DNA of 64,000 nucleotides, from the NCBI RefSeq assembly GCF_016879755.1, contig NZ_WOFU01000011.1, positions 1 to 64,000 of the forward strand, read 5' to 3'. This document shows, piece by piece, positions 16,409-23,952 of the stretch. The position numbers and the translations under genes were made by a program. This stretch comes from Bacillus sp. B15-48 (GTDB lineage: Bacteria > Bacillota > Bacilli > Bacillales > Cytobacillaceae). Positions within the stretch are counted from its first letter, which is position 1, and each line of letters opens with the position of its first letter. A model generated the notes under the pieces. The model saw nothing but the letters and a program-made list of their open reading frames with translations, made no database searches and was not told the DNA's origin.

Positions 16409-16816
16409 TTAAATCGGGGTGAAGCAAGGTACGTAAGGTCCTGGATTGTCTTGATCACCGCTTTGGATGAAAACCACTTTTACTCTTTGGTCAATATGCA
16501 ATGTATCAAGGTCACAGTTGACCAAATTCGTCATCATTCTTGGACCTTCACCGAGCGTGACGAAAGCAATTGCATAAGGGACTCCTTTTCTCATCACACT
16601 ATACGTGTAGATGCTTCCCGTACCCTTCGCTTCCTTCCATGTCGTCTTATCGCTCATACAGTATGGGCACAACACACGTGGATAATAATGATATTCACCA
16701 CAAGACTCGCAGTGTTTAATGAATAGTTTTCCGTCTGCAGCGGCCTCCCAATATTCTTTATGTTCAGGATGAATTTCAGGAATTGCCATTTTTCTGGATT
16801 CATACAGAGTTGCCAT
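16409..16816 (-). CDS. DUF35/OB-fold zinc-ribbon protein (acyl-CoA partner)
   Basis: A 135-residue protein with N-terminal rubredoxin-like zinc ribbon (CESCG ... CPYC) and a DUF35 OB-fold domain. Proteins of this family form complexes with thiolase-like enzymes; in steroid side-chain degradation the DUF35 domain of ChsH2 is an obligate partner of the aldolase Ltp2. The gene is separated by 3 bases from the thiolase-like gene, as expected for a complex. A start ATG is at 16814-16816 just after the partner's stop, with an SD inside that gene's end. Confidence 0.9.
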   Translation of the reverse strand: MATLYESRKMAIPEIHPEHKEYWEAAADGKLFIKHCESCGEYHYYPRVLCPYCMSDKTTWKEAKGTGSIYTYSVMRKGVPYAIAFVTLGEGPRMMTNLVNCDLDTLHIDQRVKVVFIQSGDQDNPGPYVPCFTPI

Positions 16817-16819
16817 TCT

Positions 16820-17983
16820 CTACACCCTCTCCAAAATCAATGTTGCACTGCCGTGACGGCTTGCAAGTCCGCCGCCTGTACCATGAACTAAGGCAAGGTC
16901 ACAATTATTTACTTGCACCTCTGGATGTGTTTCTCCCCGTAGCTGTCGCACAGCCTCAATTACTTTTACAATGCCGCCTCGACTCGCTGGATGGTTATTA
17001 TTTAACCCACCGCCATCAGTATTAATTGGAAGTTTCCCGACTCCAGAGATGAGGTTTCCGTCAGCGACGAATTTTCCTCCTTCGCCCTTCTTACAAAAGC
17101 CTAAATCTTCAAGTTGCATTAGCACAGTAATCGTAAAGCTGTCATAGATGGAGGCGTACTTAATATCTTGAGGTGTGACTCCAGCTTCCTCAAAAGCAGA
17201 TGCACCCGACCATACAGCGCCGCTATAAGTAAGGTCTACTTTGCCTCCCATTAAGCCTTTAGGTGATTCTCCTGCACCGCGGACTTGAATAAGCGGGCGA
17301 TTAAGACTTTTCGCAATTTCAGGACTTACTACTACTAACGCACCGCCGCCATCACTGACTACACAGCAATCTAATCGGTGTAATGGATCAGCAATCATCG
17401 GGGATTCAAGTACGTCTTGAACCGTTACAACATCGCGCAGCATTGCGTTTGGATTGTACTTGGCATGATGGGAAGCTGCCACTTTAACCCATGCAAGTTG
17501 TTCACTTGTCGTACCATATTCATGCATATGGCGCATTGCTGCCATCGCATATTCATTTACAGCAGTCGGCCCAAATGGAAGTTCAAATGGCGCATCAGGA
17601 ACACCTGCACCAACAATCTTCTGTTTGACACCACTTCTACCTTCAGAACGAGGTCGCCCTCCCATCGTAATCAACGCTACATTACATTTCCCCGCGGCAA
17701 TCGCCTGTACTGCGTGAGAAACATGAGCGATGTAGGAAGATCCACCAATATCTGTGCCATCAACATGACGTACATTAAGCCCTAAATAATCAACCATTGA
17801 TAAAACCCCACCAGGTGCGTCACCACCACAGAAGTAGCCATCTACATCTGCGAATGAGAGCCCAGCGTCCTCTAACGCTCCCTTCGCACATTCTGCATGA
17901 ATTGCTGCAACTGACTTGTCTGGGACTTTACGTAATGGGTGCTCAAATGCCCCAGCAATATAAGCCATTCTTTTAATACTCAT
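16820..17983 (-). CDS. thiolase-like protein (SCP-x/Ltp type) lacking thiolase cysteines
   Basis: A 387-residue thiolase-fold protein. The usual nucleophile Cys segment reads GGSSYIAHV (80-88), with Ser where thiolases have Cys, and the C-terminal CxGxG motif reads LVHGTGGGLAS. The NHP segment (NNNHPASRGG) is kept. This pattern is that of lipid-transfer-protein thiolases such as the Ltp2 retro-aldolases, not acetyl-CoA acetyltransferase. ATG at 17981-17983 follows GGGAGGG; the longer open frame to 18043 is not supported. The DUF35 gene follows at once. Inference: C-C cleavage or formation on an acyl-CoA. Confidence 0.88.
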   Translation of the reverse strand: MSIKRMAYIAGAFEHPLRKVPDKSVAAIHAECAKGALEDAGLSFADVDGYFCGGDAPGGVLSMVDYLGLNVRHVDGTDIGGSSYIAHVSHAVQAIAAGKCNVALITMGGRPRSEGRSGVKQKIVGAGVPDAPFELPFGPTAVNEYAMAAMRHMHEYGTTSEQLAWVKVAASHHAKYNPNAMLRDVVTVQDVLESPMIADPLHRLDCCVVSDGGGALVVVSPEIAKSLNRPLIQVRGAGESPKGLMGGKVDLTYSGAVWSGASAFEEAGVTPQDIKYASIYDSFTITVLMQLEDLGFCKKGEGGKFVADGNLISGVGKLPINTDGGGLNNNHPASRGGIVKVIEAVRQLRGETHPEVQVNNCDLALVHGTGGGLASRHGSATLILERV

Positions 17984-18074
17984 CATCCTTACCCTCCCGT
18001 TACTATTGGTCAACCAACCATTTACGAAATCACTACACGTCACATTATGATTGAGGACTACGAAGCAAAGTCAG

Positions 18075-18122
18075 AAGGGAATTGCCTATATAGACATCAT
18101 CACGGCACAAGGCTTTTCCCTT
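18075..18122 (-). other. intercistronic stem-loop
   Basis: AAGGGAA-tt-GCC (18075-18086) pairs with GGC-tt-TTCCCTT (18111-18122). It separates the phosphotriesterase-family gene from the thiolase-like gene and shares its AAGGGAA/TTCCCTT arms with a hairpin in the operon leader (20422-20468). Confidence 0.5.
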
Positions 18123-18145
18123 TCACAACGCTTTCGTTTTTTCGA

Positions 18146-19147
18146 TTAACGAGATTCTTGGAATTCGAAGGCTTTGGCCGCTCTGGGTACTCTTGGTTCT
18201 TGCATCGTTAGGAAATCAGCAGGAGTCCGAACTAAAAGTTGTTCAAATACGTCGCTACTAACACCCGCTTTACGGAGATCTGGTAAAAACTCTTCAAAAA
18301 GATAGTTAACAGAATGTCCTTTTAACCCCGGCCACCCTAAAGCACAACAGTTCGCATCAGCCGAAATCACTGCACGATCTAAATGGCCATTATCTATAAA
18401 TCGAAGGAAATGTTCCACGCGCTCTTGACGAGGACGTGACCAATATGGCGAATTTTCCATTTCCGTATCATAACCAATCGTATCAAAACCAACATATCCT
18501 CCGAGATTTGCAATCATCGAATCACGTTCTTCATCGGCATCCTGCCCAACGTCGGCATGCCCCATCAATACGCGGTTTAGAGGCAGTCCTTCCTCTTCAA
18601 ATACATCAATTGCTGTTTGGGCATCTGTTGATAAGTGAGTAATAATCGGTACACCCGTTCTTACAGCCGCACGTGCAGCTGCCCGATAAATGCGTTTATC
18701 TAATTCACTTAATTGACCACCGCGGCTAACCCCTACTTTAACGGCACCTGCTTTGGCACCTGTATTGTCAATCCCCACCGTAATTTCATGGATGAATAAG
18801 TCCGTCAAATACTCAACTGGTTTGTTACGGAAATATGGCAAAGCAGAATCACCTGCTACAAAACCGGTAACCGCGATAATATGGACACCTGTTCGGCGCG
18901 ATAGCACTTGAAAGTATTCAACATCACGGCCGTTTCCAATCCCCGTACAATCAACAAACGTTTTTCCGCCATGCTCACGGAAGCGGCGTAACTTTTCGAT
19001 TGTCACTTCAAATGCCTCATTAGGTTGTTTCCACCATTTTGTATCTAAATCACAACCTGGCAAACCGAACCCAATATGCTCGTGCAACGCTGTGATTCCC
19101 AATTCCTCAGTAGCGATTGGGCCTAAAACTGTATTAACCTTCCCCAT
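18146..19147 (-). CDS. phosphotriesterase-family metal-dependent hydrolase, intact
   Basis: A 333-residue amidohydrolase-superfamily TIM barrel of the PTE group, whose members are mostly lactonases. All metal ligands are visible: LHEH (His22, His24), carboxylated-lysine position Lys137 in GAVKVG, His171 (ITHLST), His197 (MGHAD) and Asp264 (ISADAN). ATG at 19145-19147 follows GAGGAG by 10 bases and is preferred to the GTG at 19165. It lies next to a paralogue that lacks these ligands. Likely role: hydrolysis of a lactone or ester substrate. Confidence 0.92.
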   Translation of the reverse strand: MGKVNTVLGPIATEELGITALHEHIGFGLPGCDLDTKWWKQPNEAFEVTIEKLRRFREHGGKTFVDCTGIGNGRDVEYFQVLSRRTGVHIIAVTGFVAGDSALPYFRNKPVEYLTDLFIHEITVGIDNTGAKAGAVKVGVSRGGQLSELDKRIYRAAARAAVRTGVPIITHLSTDAQTAIDVFEEEGLPLNRVLMGHADVGQDADEERDSMIANLGGYVGFDTIGYDTEMENSPYWSRPRQERVEHFLRFIDNGHLDRAVISADANCCALGWPGLKGHSVNYLFEEFLPDLRKAGVSSDVFEQLLVRTPADFLTMQEPRVPRAAKAFEFQESR

Positions 19148-19236
19148 GATTGTTTCACTCCTCACCTTTGTTTTTACTCAAATGAAGCGATGTGCAAATT
19201 GAATTTTCATATATAAAATGAGTCTGTCTCGTAAAC

Positions 19237-20298
19237 TTACCTTGCAACAGGGCTAAATAAATCGTTCCAGTTATAGTTCCAGCCTTTCATTTTTAGCTCT
19301 GCTTCGTCATCCACCGTTAGAACACGTTGAGGATTTTCTGCTAATAAAGTACGAAGTTGTTCATCTGTCAAACCAGCTTTGCGTAAAAGCGGCACGAACT
19401 TTGTCAATAAATAATCAAATTCGAGATCCTTTGCTTCGTGACCTTTAGCAACACCTACCGCATTCGTTGAAATCAGTACGCGTTCACCAAGACCTGCTTC
19501 AAATAATTCAACGATCAGTTGAACACGGTCTTCATCGTTTACATATCCGTCATTTGTCGACCATCCTACATGGTCAAGAGCCACGTTAGCCCCTCGTTCT
19601 GCGACAGCGAAAGCTTCCTTGCGGCGGACAGCTTCTTGACGATCCAAGCCCCCGATAATGACACGGTCAGGTGAAATCCCTTCCGCTACTATAATTTCTA
19701 AATCACCTGTAGCGTCCGCACCGTACTGTACAGATACAGCTACTCCTGTTTTAAGAGCAGCTATTGCTGAGCCCCGGAAAAGACTTTTTTCAATTTCAGC
19801 AATTCCACTTTGAGTTGCAATCGAAGTGACTATTCCTGCGAAACCAGAACGTTCAATACGAGGAACAGCGATTCCTTCGGTTATCTCTTTTTGAAACAAC
19901 CCAGCGAATTGTTCTGCCGGCCATGGTGTGGGCGGATGTGTTTGTGGTGTCGTGAAGTATCCACTTAACATTGGCTCAGGCCCTAATCCGGTGGAGGCAA
20001 TAATATGGACACCTGTTGTCTTTGAAAGAGTTTCATAAAGTTTTACATCACGGCCATGGAACATACCGGTACGATCAACAATCGTCTTTCCACCAGCACG
20101 ACGAAAATCGGTCAGCTTTCTCTTTAAAATATCGAAGATTTCACTTTTATCCATATTAATTTCAGGGGCATATTCCGCTCCAGGAACGACAGACAGAAGT
20201 GACTCATGAATAAGCACAATCCCTAATTCATGAGCAGGTACGGACCCAAGAACTGTACGAACAACGCTCGACTTTTTTGTTTCTACATGATCTAGCAT
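19237..20298 (-). CDS. phosphotriesterase-family paralogue without metal ligands
   Basis: A 353-residue protein that aligns with its downstream neighbour along the whole barrel (VLGSVPAHELGI, RRAGGKTIVDRTG, TGVHIIASTG). Five of six metal-site residues are changed: HEH is HES (His31 kept, Ser33), the Lys is Thr158, the two His are Gln191 and Gly217, and the Asp is Asn279. The frame is intact and the start is well formed (TAGGAGG, ATG), so it is not a decayed pseudogene. It is the first gene after the operon promoter. A binding, regulatory or stabilising partner role is possible; metal catalysis is not expected. Confidence 0.88.
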   Translation of the reverse strand: MLDHVETKKSSVVRTVLGSVPAHELGIVLIHESLLSVVPGAEYAPEINMDKSEIFDILKRKLTDFRRAGGKTIVDRTGMFHGRDVKLYETLSKTTGVHIIASTGLGPEPMLSGYFTTPQTHPPTPWPAEQFAGLFQKEITEGIAVPRIERSGFAGIVTSIATQSGIAEIEKSLFRGSAIAALKTGVAVSVQYGADATGDLEIIVAEGISPDRVIIGGLDRQEAVRRKEAFAVAERGANVALDHVGWSTNDGYVNDEDRVQLIVELFEAGLGERVLISTNAVGVAKGHEAKDLEFDYLLTKFVPLLRKAGLTDEQLRTLLAENPQRVLTVDDEAELKMKGWNYNWNDLFSPVAR

Positions 20299-20399
20299 TT
20301 ATAAAACCTCCTAACATTTTCTTTGGTTATTCCTCAGTAATATTTTGAAAAATCAACAAATTATTGAGCACTTCATTTATAATAAAAGAAATTAAACAA

Positions 20400-20409
20400 A
20401 CCGGTCGGT
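20400..20409. promoter_or_regulatory. candidate operator in the catabolic operon leader
   Basis: ACCGGTCGGT stands out as GC-rich in an AT-rich leader and resembles half of a TetR-family operator (ACCGACCGGTCGGT). It lies about 100 bp before the first gene. No regulator gene is in the cluster. Confidence 0.25.
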
Positions 20410-20421
20410 CTAGTTATGGCA

Positions 20422-20468
20422 AAAGGGAACAATCCTTTACATTTCTACAAGCCATTCTCATTCCCTTT
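20422..20468 (-). other. leader hairpin of the catabolic operon
   Basis: AAAGGGAA (20422-20429) and TTCCCTTT (20461-20468) pair perfectly within the predicted 5' untranslated region. The T-run after it is too short for a confident terminator. Confidence 0.4.
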
Positions 20469-20502
20469 GCTTGAAAATAAGAGGACAAACAACAATTTAT
20501 AA

Positions 20503-20517
20503 ATGTAACCGTTTACT
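20503..20517. promoter_or_regulatory. cre site (CcpA), perfect consensus match
   Basis: ATGTAACCGTTTACT matches WTGNAANCGNWNNCW at every position. It is about 40-55 bases downstream of the predicted transcription start of the catabolic operon, a position where bound CcpA-HPr(Ser-P) blocks transcription. Confidence 0.75.
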
Positions 20518-20562
20518 TTTATAAATGATGATTGTTATGGGATTTTTTGTTTCTAAAAACAT

Positions 20563-20590
20563 ATTATAATATTGTTATACCAATTGTCAA
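20563..20590 (-). promoter_or_regulatory. sigma-A promoter of the catabolic operon
   Basis: TTGACA (20585-20590) and TATAAT (20563-20568), both perfect, with a 16-base spacer on the minus strand. The predicted leader of about 260 nt carries the cre site and a hairpin before the first gene at 20298. Confidence 0.8.
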
Positions 20591-20849
20591 TATTTTTATC
20601 TAAGTTTTCAAAAAATAATAAAAATTAACCGAATATGATTTATCAACATAATAATAGTTAAAATGATACTAGCTAGCCGATAGTTTCAAAATCAGTACCA
20701 ACTCAAGTACCTCCTATCCTTTTCAACTTACACCTATAACTTAATTATAATACTTTTCGTTATTTTACTACAATTGAAAAGGCTTTCATTTTTGGAAAAT
20801 ACTTTTATAAAGAAAATAATGAATGCCGGTTTTTTAATTTTGCTATCGT

Positions 20850-20990
20850 TGCAGGCACTACTATTATGTATATTTTGTATGCCGGTTTATCCGAGTACTA
20901 GCATTAAGTCCCCTATAACTGGTGGATTTTTATTCCAAGTACTCGAATTAAGTACTTTTTACATGCCGGTTTAATCCGAGTACTTGGAAT
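20850..20990. repeat. GTAC-centred tandem repeat array A
   Basis: Units of the form TAATCCGAGTACTWG are centred on GTAC at 20895, 20939 and 20980, with a degenerate GCAC at 20855; the steps are 40, 44 and 41 bases. TGCCGGTTT recurs at 20823, 20880 and 20964. It is the same family as array B at 46804-47030. The rest of 20591-21341 is AT-rich and holds no gene I can support; another pair of GTAC sites 13 bp apart lies at 20694 and 20707. Confidence 0.75.
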
Positions 20991-21221
20991 AATTCAAATT
21001 TACATTTACACTTTCATACAATTTAACTTAATTTTAGTGAAGGGTACATAATGGATGCAAAAACTTAAATACGCTGCCGAGCCATATGTATAAAAGTATT
21101 ACTAGAAAAAATAATAATAAAGTCGAAGGTTTTCTTGTCACTCTGTCACATTGAACCTCAAACCTTCTATCTTTAATTGAACTATCAGTTAGAAATGGTG
21201 AAACTCCGAAAGAACGCAAGA

Positions 21222-21273
21222 TTATGGACAAAAAATCACCCTAAGCCATGACAAGCTAATTGGGTGATTGACC
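21222..21273. other. AATCACCC/GGGTGATT hairpin
   Basis: AATCACCC and GGGTGATT flank about 20 bases in the gene-free region before the broken lipoprotein gene. It could be an old terminator; no gene ends near it. Confidence 0.4.
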
Positions 21274-21341
21274 GCTCTTTAGAGATCTAAAATAATTAAG
21301 TTTTATACTAATACTAATCAGTATATAAACAATAAATAGCT

Positions 21342-21728
21342 TTATTCTTTTATTACCCCATTCAATACCTTTTCAATCTCCTCTAAATCAAAAGCATTAT
21401 ATAGCTTCGCATACCATTGATGTACAAAGCAGGAACGGCTTCTACTCCAAAGTTTTTTGTATAATTGCGTGTGAGCGAAATAGGATCAGGGTTATGTTGT
21501 TCTATTTCCTCTATCCCAATGTTTATACCATATTCACCAAGTAAGGCTTGAACATATTCTTCTGTTCCCCAATTTTCGTTTTTCGCTTCTTTGATTGTAT
21601 TTTGTGTATACATAATCTTCAACCTTACTATTGTCATTCGTTTTTGCTGAACTACTGGAATTGCTTTGGCATCCTGTCAAAAGTAAAACAATAGCTAGAC
21701 CCAACAATATTATTCTTTTTAGATACAT
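21342..21728 (-). pseudogene. frameshifted thioredoxin-fold (DsbA-like) lipoprotein
   Basis: Starts well with GTGGAGGG and ATG, then a lipoprotein signal peptide with LLTGC and Ser/Asn linker. The frame shifts at about 21600-21635 into NENWGTEEYVQALLGEYG and FGVEAVPALYING, and shifts again near 21415 into YAKLYNAFDLEEIEKVLNG, ending at TAA 21342-21344. The cis-proline segment VPALYI is typical of thioredoxin folds; the CxxC is absent, so part of the N-terminal domain is also lost. Two shifts in a short gene argue against a single sequencing error. Confidence 0.7.
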
Positions 21729-21821
21729 TTATTTCCCTCCACTTTTTTAATACTTTAGTTCGAGTAGTAAGTGAATTTATTAAATATAGTTTATGTGGAA
21801 AATGAGTGAATTTATTAGATG

Positions 21822-21853
21822 GAACCCAGCCCTCTTTTTGATGAAGGCTGGGT
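21822..21853. terminator. hairpin terminator-like element
   Basis: GAACCCAGCC pairs with GGCTGGGTT around a T-rich loop. It lies upstream of the broken lipoprotein gene; the owner gene is unclear. Confidence 0.5.
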
Positions 21854-21879
21854 TAATTATAGAAGTTAAAATAAAAATT

Positions 21880-21990
21880 ACTAGTTACTCAACTTTCGCA
21901 CCGTTGCGTGTCTATAAGGGATTTCGCATGCTTACCCTTGGTTGGACAGATGGTGCCACATTTATCCCTATTGAATTTTCTATACATCTT
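21880..21990 (+). pseudogene. IS4-family transposase fragment
   Basis: A short plus-strand segment encodes STFAPLRVYKGFRML followed by TLGWTDGATFIPIEF, the region around the second catalytic Asp of IS4-type DDE transposases (LGWSDGxxFIP). Nothing of the N-terminal or the C-terminal catalytic parts remains, and no terminal inverted repeats are evident. It marks an old insertion at the left edge of the GC-rich segment. 21990-22127 beside it is AT-rich and unassigned. Confidence 0.55.
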
Positions 21991-22129
21991 CGAAAGTATT
22001 ACCTTTCTAAAAATTTTTTTATGGAAATGTTATAAATGGTTTCATCCTTTTGTTTCTGTGATAGATAACGCATATTATTGTCTGCTATCTCTTTAGCACG
22101 GGAATCAAATACCAACTTTCTTAGTTTGA

Positions 22130-22303
22130 GCCCTGACCCGCGCCTTCGTCTACGCCGGCATGGTGGAACTGGACGGCGAGAAGATGTCCAAGTCCCTGGG
22201 CAACCAGGTGCTGGTGTCCCAATTGCTGCGCCAGGGCGCCGAGGCCGTGCCATCCGGACCGGACTGCTGTCTTACCGCCCCGACTGGGAGCTGGATCACT
22301 GAG
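22130..22303 (+). pseudogene. mshC: fragment of mycothiol ligase MshC (actinobacterial)
   Basis: The plus strand encodes [20 protein letters not shown] then [19 protein letters not shown]; after a frameshift near 22248 it continues [17 protein letters not shown] and stops at 22303. [16 protein letters not shown] with AIR-LL--YR-DWE is the pattern of cysteine:GlcN-inositol ligase, a class I synthetase relative confined to mycothiol-making Actinobacteria. Cysteinyl-tRNA synthetase also has KMSKS but fits less well around it. The DNA turns abruptly GC-rich at about 22127. Confidence 0.7.
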
Positions 22304-23804
22304 CCGATCCGCTCATCACCTCGATCCCGTCGGCCACTCTCAGCTTGTCTCCTTCGATGCCATCGACGACGTTTTCGATTATGCTGAGGTCTTTCCCGGC
22401 ATCTATCTTAATGCCATTAGCGGCCTGTCGAATGACGTTATGCTCGATTCTGATGCCTGAGGGGATTCCTTTGCCTCGCCCGTCAGTACCGCGGTCCTTA
22501 CTGAGCCGGATAGCCCAGAATTCGTCGGTCCCTCCAGTGATGCGATTACCTTGCAGTTCCGTTCCCGGCGCATTGCGGACCTCGATGCCGACCTTCGAAT
22601 CCTCCCCGGCTGTGATCCTGTTGTCCTCGATGAGGGTATCAGGAGTTCCCAGGATGACGAGGATTCCCTGACGGTTTCCAATCAGATCGTTGGAGTGCAC
22701 CCAGTTTCCAGGTCCTGAGGCGTCGTGCTTGTTCTTTGCCCCGCCGGAATTGCCCAGTGCGATGCCCGCCCGTTGCCCGCCGATGACCGTGTTGTTCCGG
22801 ATCTCGTTCAGGTATTCACCCTCGCCATGCAAGTCGATGGCATCGAGATGGCTGCCAACGATGGTGTTCTCCGCCACGAGATTATTGTGCGTTGGGAACT
22901 GCAACAGAATCGCGTGCCGCAGATGTCTGCCATCGAATGTATTGCCAATGACGACGTTGTGCCGGGAATCGTTGGGAGCATCCGGGTCACGTTGATCCCT
23001 TGAGCCCTCGATCGCAATGCCGTAGCCCTGTCCTCCGGGACCGACGGCAGTTGCCTCACTGATGTAGTTTCCAGAGAGGGTCACTTCACGGCTGGCCTTG
23101 ACTGAGATACCGTGGCGCTCGAACTTGCGGATGTTCAGATTTTCCACCAGGACGCGGGAGCTAGCCTGGCCTTCGTGGGCTCCGAGATAGATCCCGTACA
23201 TCGGGCCCCCACTCGCGTCTCCGTCTTTCGTGTCGTCGCCAAGTGGACCCTCATAACGGGAGGTAATGGTAAAATCAGCGACGATGACGTCGTGGACGCC
23301 AGAGCCACGGATCACCCGGCTGTCATCCTCGCCGTCGAGGGAGGTCAGTAGCACAGTTCGCTCCTGGCCCTCACCACGCAGATCCACGCCGCTACGTAAC
23401 ACGATGTTCGCCGACTCGTCGGCCGGGTCAGTGGAGCGCAGGTCATACGTTCCGGCCGGCAGCAGGACCTCGTCACCCGGTTCGGCCGCTTCAAGAGCCG
23501 CCCGGATGGCTGGTGCGTCGTCTTGTGAGTCCGGATCCGGATCTGCCCCGAAATCAGTGACGTCCAGGGTCCTGCCAGTGGCTGGACCCGGCGTCGGCAC
23601 CTCAATCGGCGCGCCGGACCGGTCCACCAAGCCGGGGTCCTGCCAGTCGCCATGCTCGGACGGGGCGGTTTCCACGGTGTCATCGCTCCCGACCGGCTCT
23701 TCGGATTCCTCGACGGTGCATGCAGTCAAGAGGACCACCAGGCCAAGAACCACCCACCACGAATTCGCCAAACCTCGCCGACTGTTCCGAACTGATTTCT
23801 TCAT
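22296..23804 (-). CDS. right-handed beta-helix lipoprotein (pectate lyase/epimerase-like)
   Basis: A 502-residue protein with a lipoprotein signal peptide (LLTAC, Cys29), an acidic linker, then a parallel beta-helix opening with [20 protein letters not shown], the entry motif of pectate-lyase-3 and poly-epimerase folds. Repeated N-x-I/V segments ([51 protein letters not shown]) form the coils. Codon use is strongly GC-rich, unlike the host. ATG at 23802-23804 follows AAAGGAC; upstream open codons are not supported. It may act on polysaccharide with the GH3 enzyme. Confidence 0.82.
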   Translation of the reverse strand: MKKSVRNSRRGLANSWWVVLGLVVLLTACTVEESEEPVGSDDTVETAPSEHGDWQDPGLVDRSGAPIEVPTPGPATGRTLDVTDFGADPDPDSQDDAPAIRAALEAAEPGDEVLLPAGTYDLRSTDPADESANIVLRSGVDLRGEGQERTVLLTSLDGEDDSRVIRGSGVHDVIVADFTITSRYEGPLGDDTKDGDASGGPMYGIYLGAHEGQASSRVLVENLNIRKFERHGISVKASREVTLSGNYISEATAVGPGGQGYGIAIEGSRDQRDPDAPNDSRHNVVIGNTFDGRHLRHAILLQFPTHNNLVAENTIVGSHLDAIDLHGEGEYLNEIRNNTVIGGQRAGIALGNSGGAKNKHDASGPGNWVHSNDLIGNRQGILVILGTPDTLIEDNRITAGEDSKVGIEVRNAPGTELQGNRITGGTDEFWAIRLSKDRGTDGRGKGIPSGIRIEHNVIRQAANGIKIDAGKDLSIIENVVDGIEGDKLRVADGIEVMSGSAQ

Positions 23805-23870
23805 CAAATTTCTCACGTCCTTTCTGGGTTTTTTCCGTCCCTTTCGTCGCCCATGGAGACAACGAGAAAA

Positions 23871-23895
23871 GCGGTGAGCCCACTCGCTCACCGCC
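23871..23895 (-). terminator. terminator of the GH3 gene
   Basis: GGCGGTGAGC pairs with GCTCACCGC on the minus strand and is followed by TTTTCTCG, between the GH3 stop and the beta-helix gene. Confidence 0.78.
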
Positions 23896-23952
23896 TTTGG
23901 GATGTTTCGACGACCTCTACCAGGTCGACGGCATCATCCCATGACCAGGGGA

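Noticed and set aside
21999-22253. 84-residue minus-strand frame crossing the GC border
   Set aside because: It spans the junction of AT-rich and GC-rich DNA, so its two halves have different origins; the GC-rich half is antisense to the mshC fragment. The AT-rich half (LVFDSRAKEIADNNMRYL) may be a gene scrap but I cannot identify it.
23266-23877. 203-residue plus-strand open frame opposite the beta-helix gene
   Set aside because: It is an open antisense frame typical of GC-rich coding DNA; Ser/Arg/Pro-rich, with no motif, and the minus-strand product has clear beta-helix coils and a lipobox.
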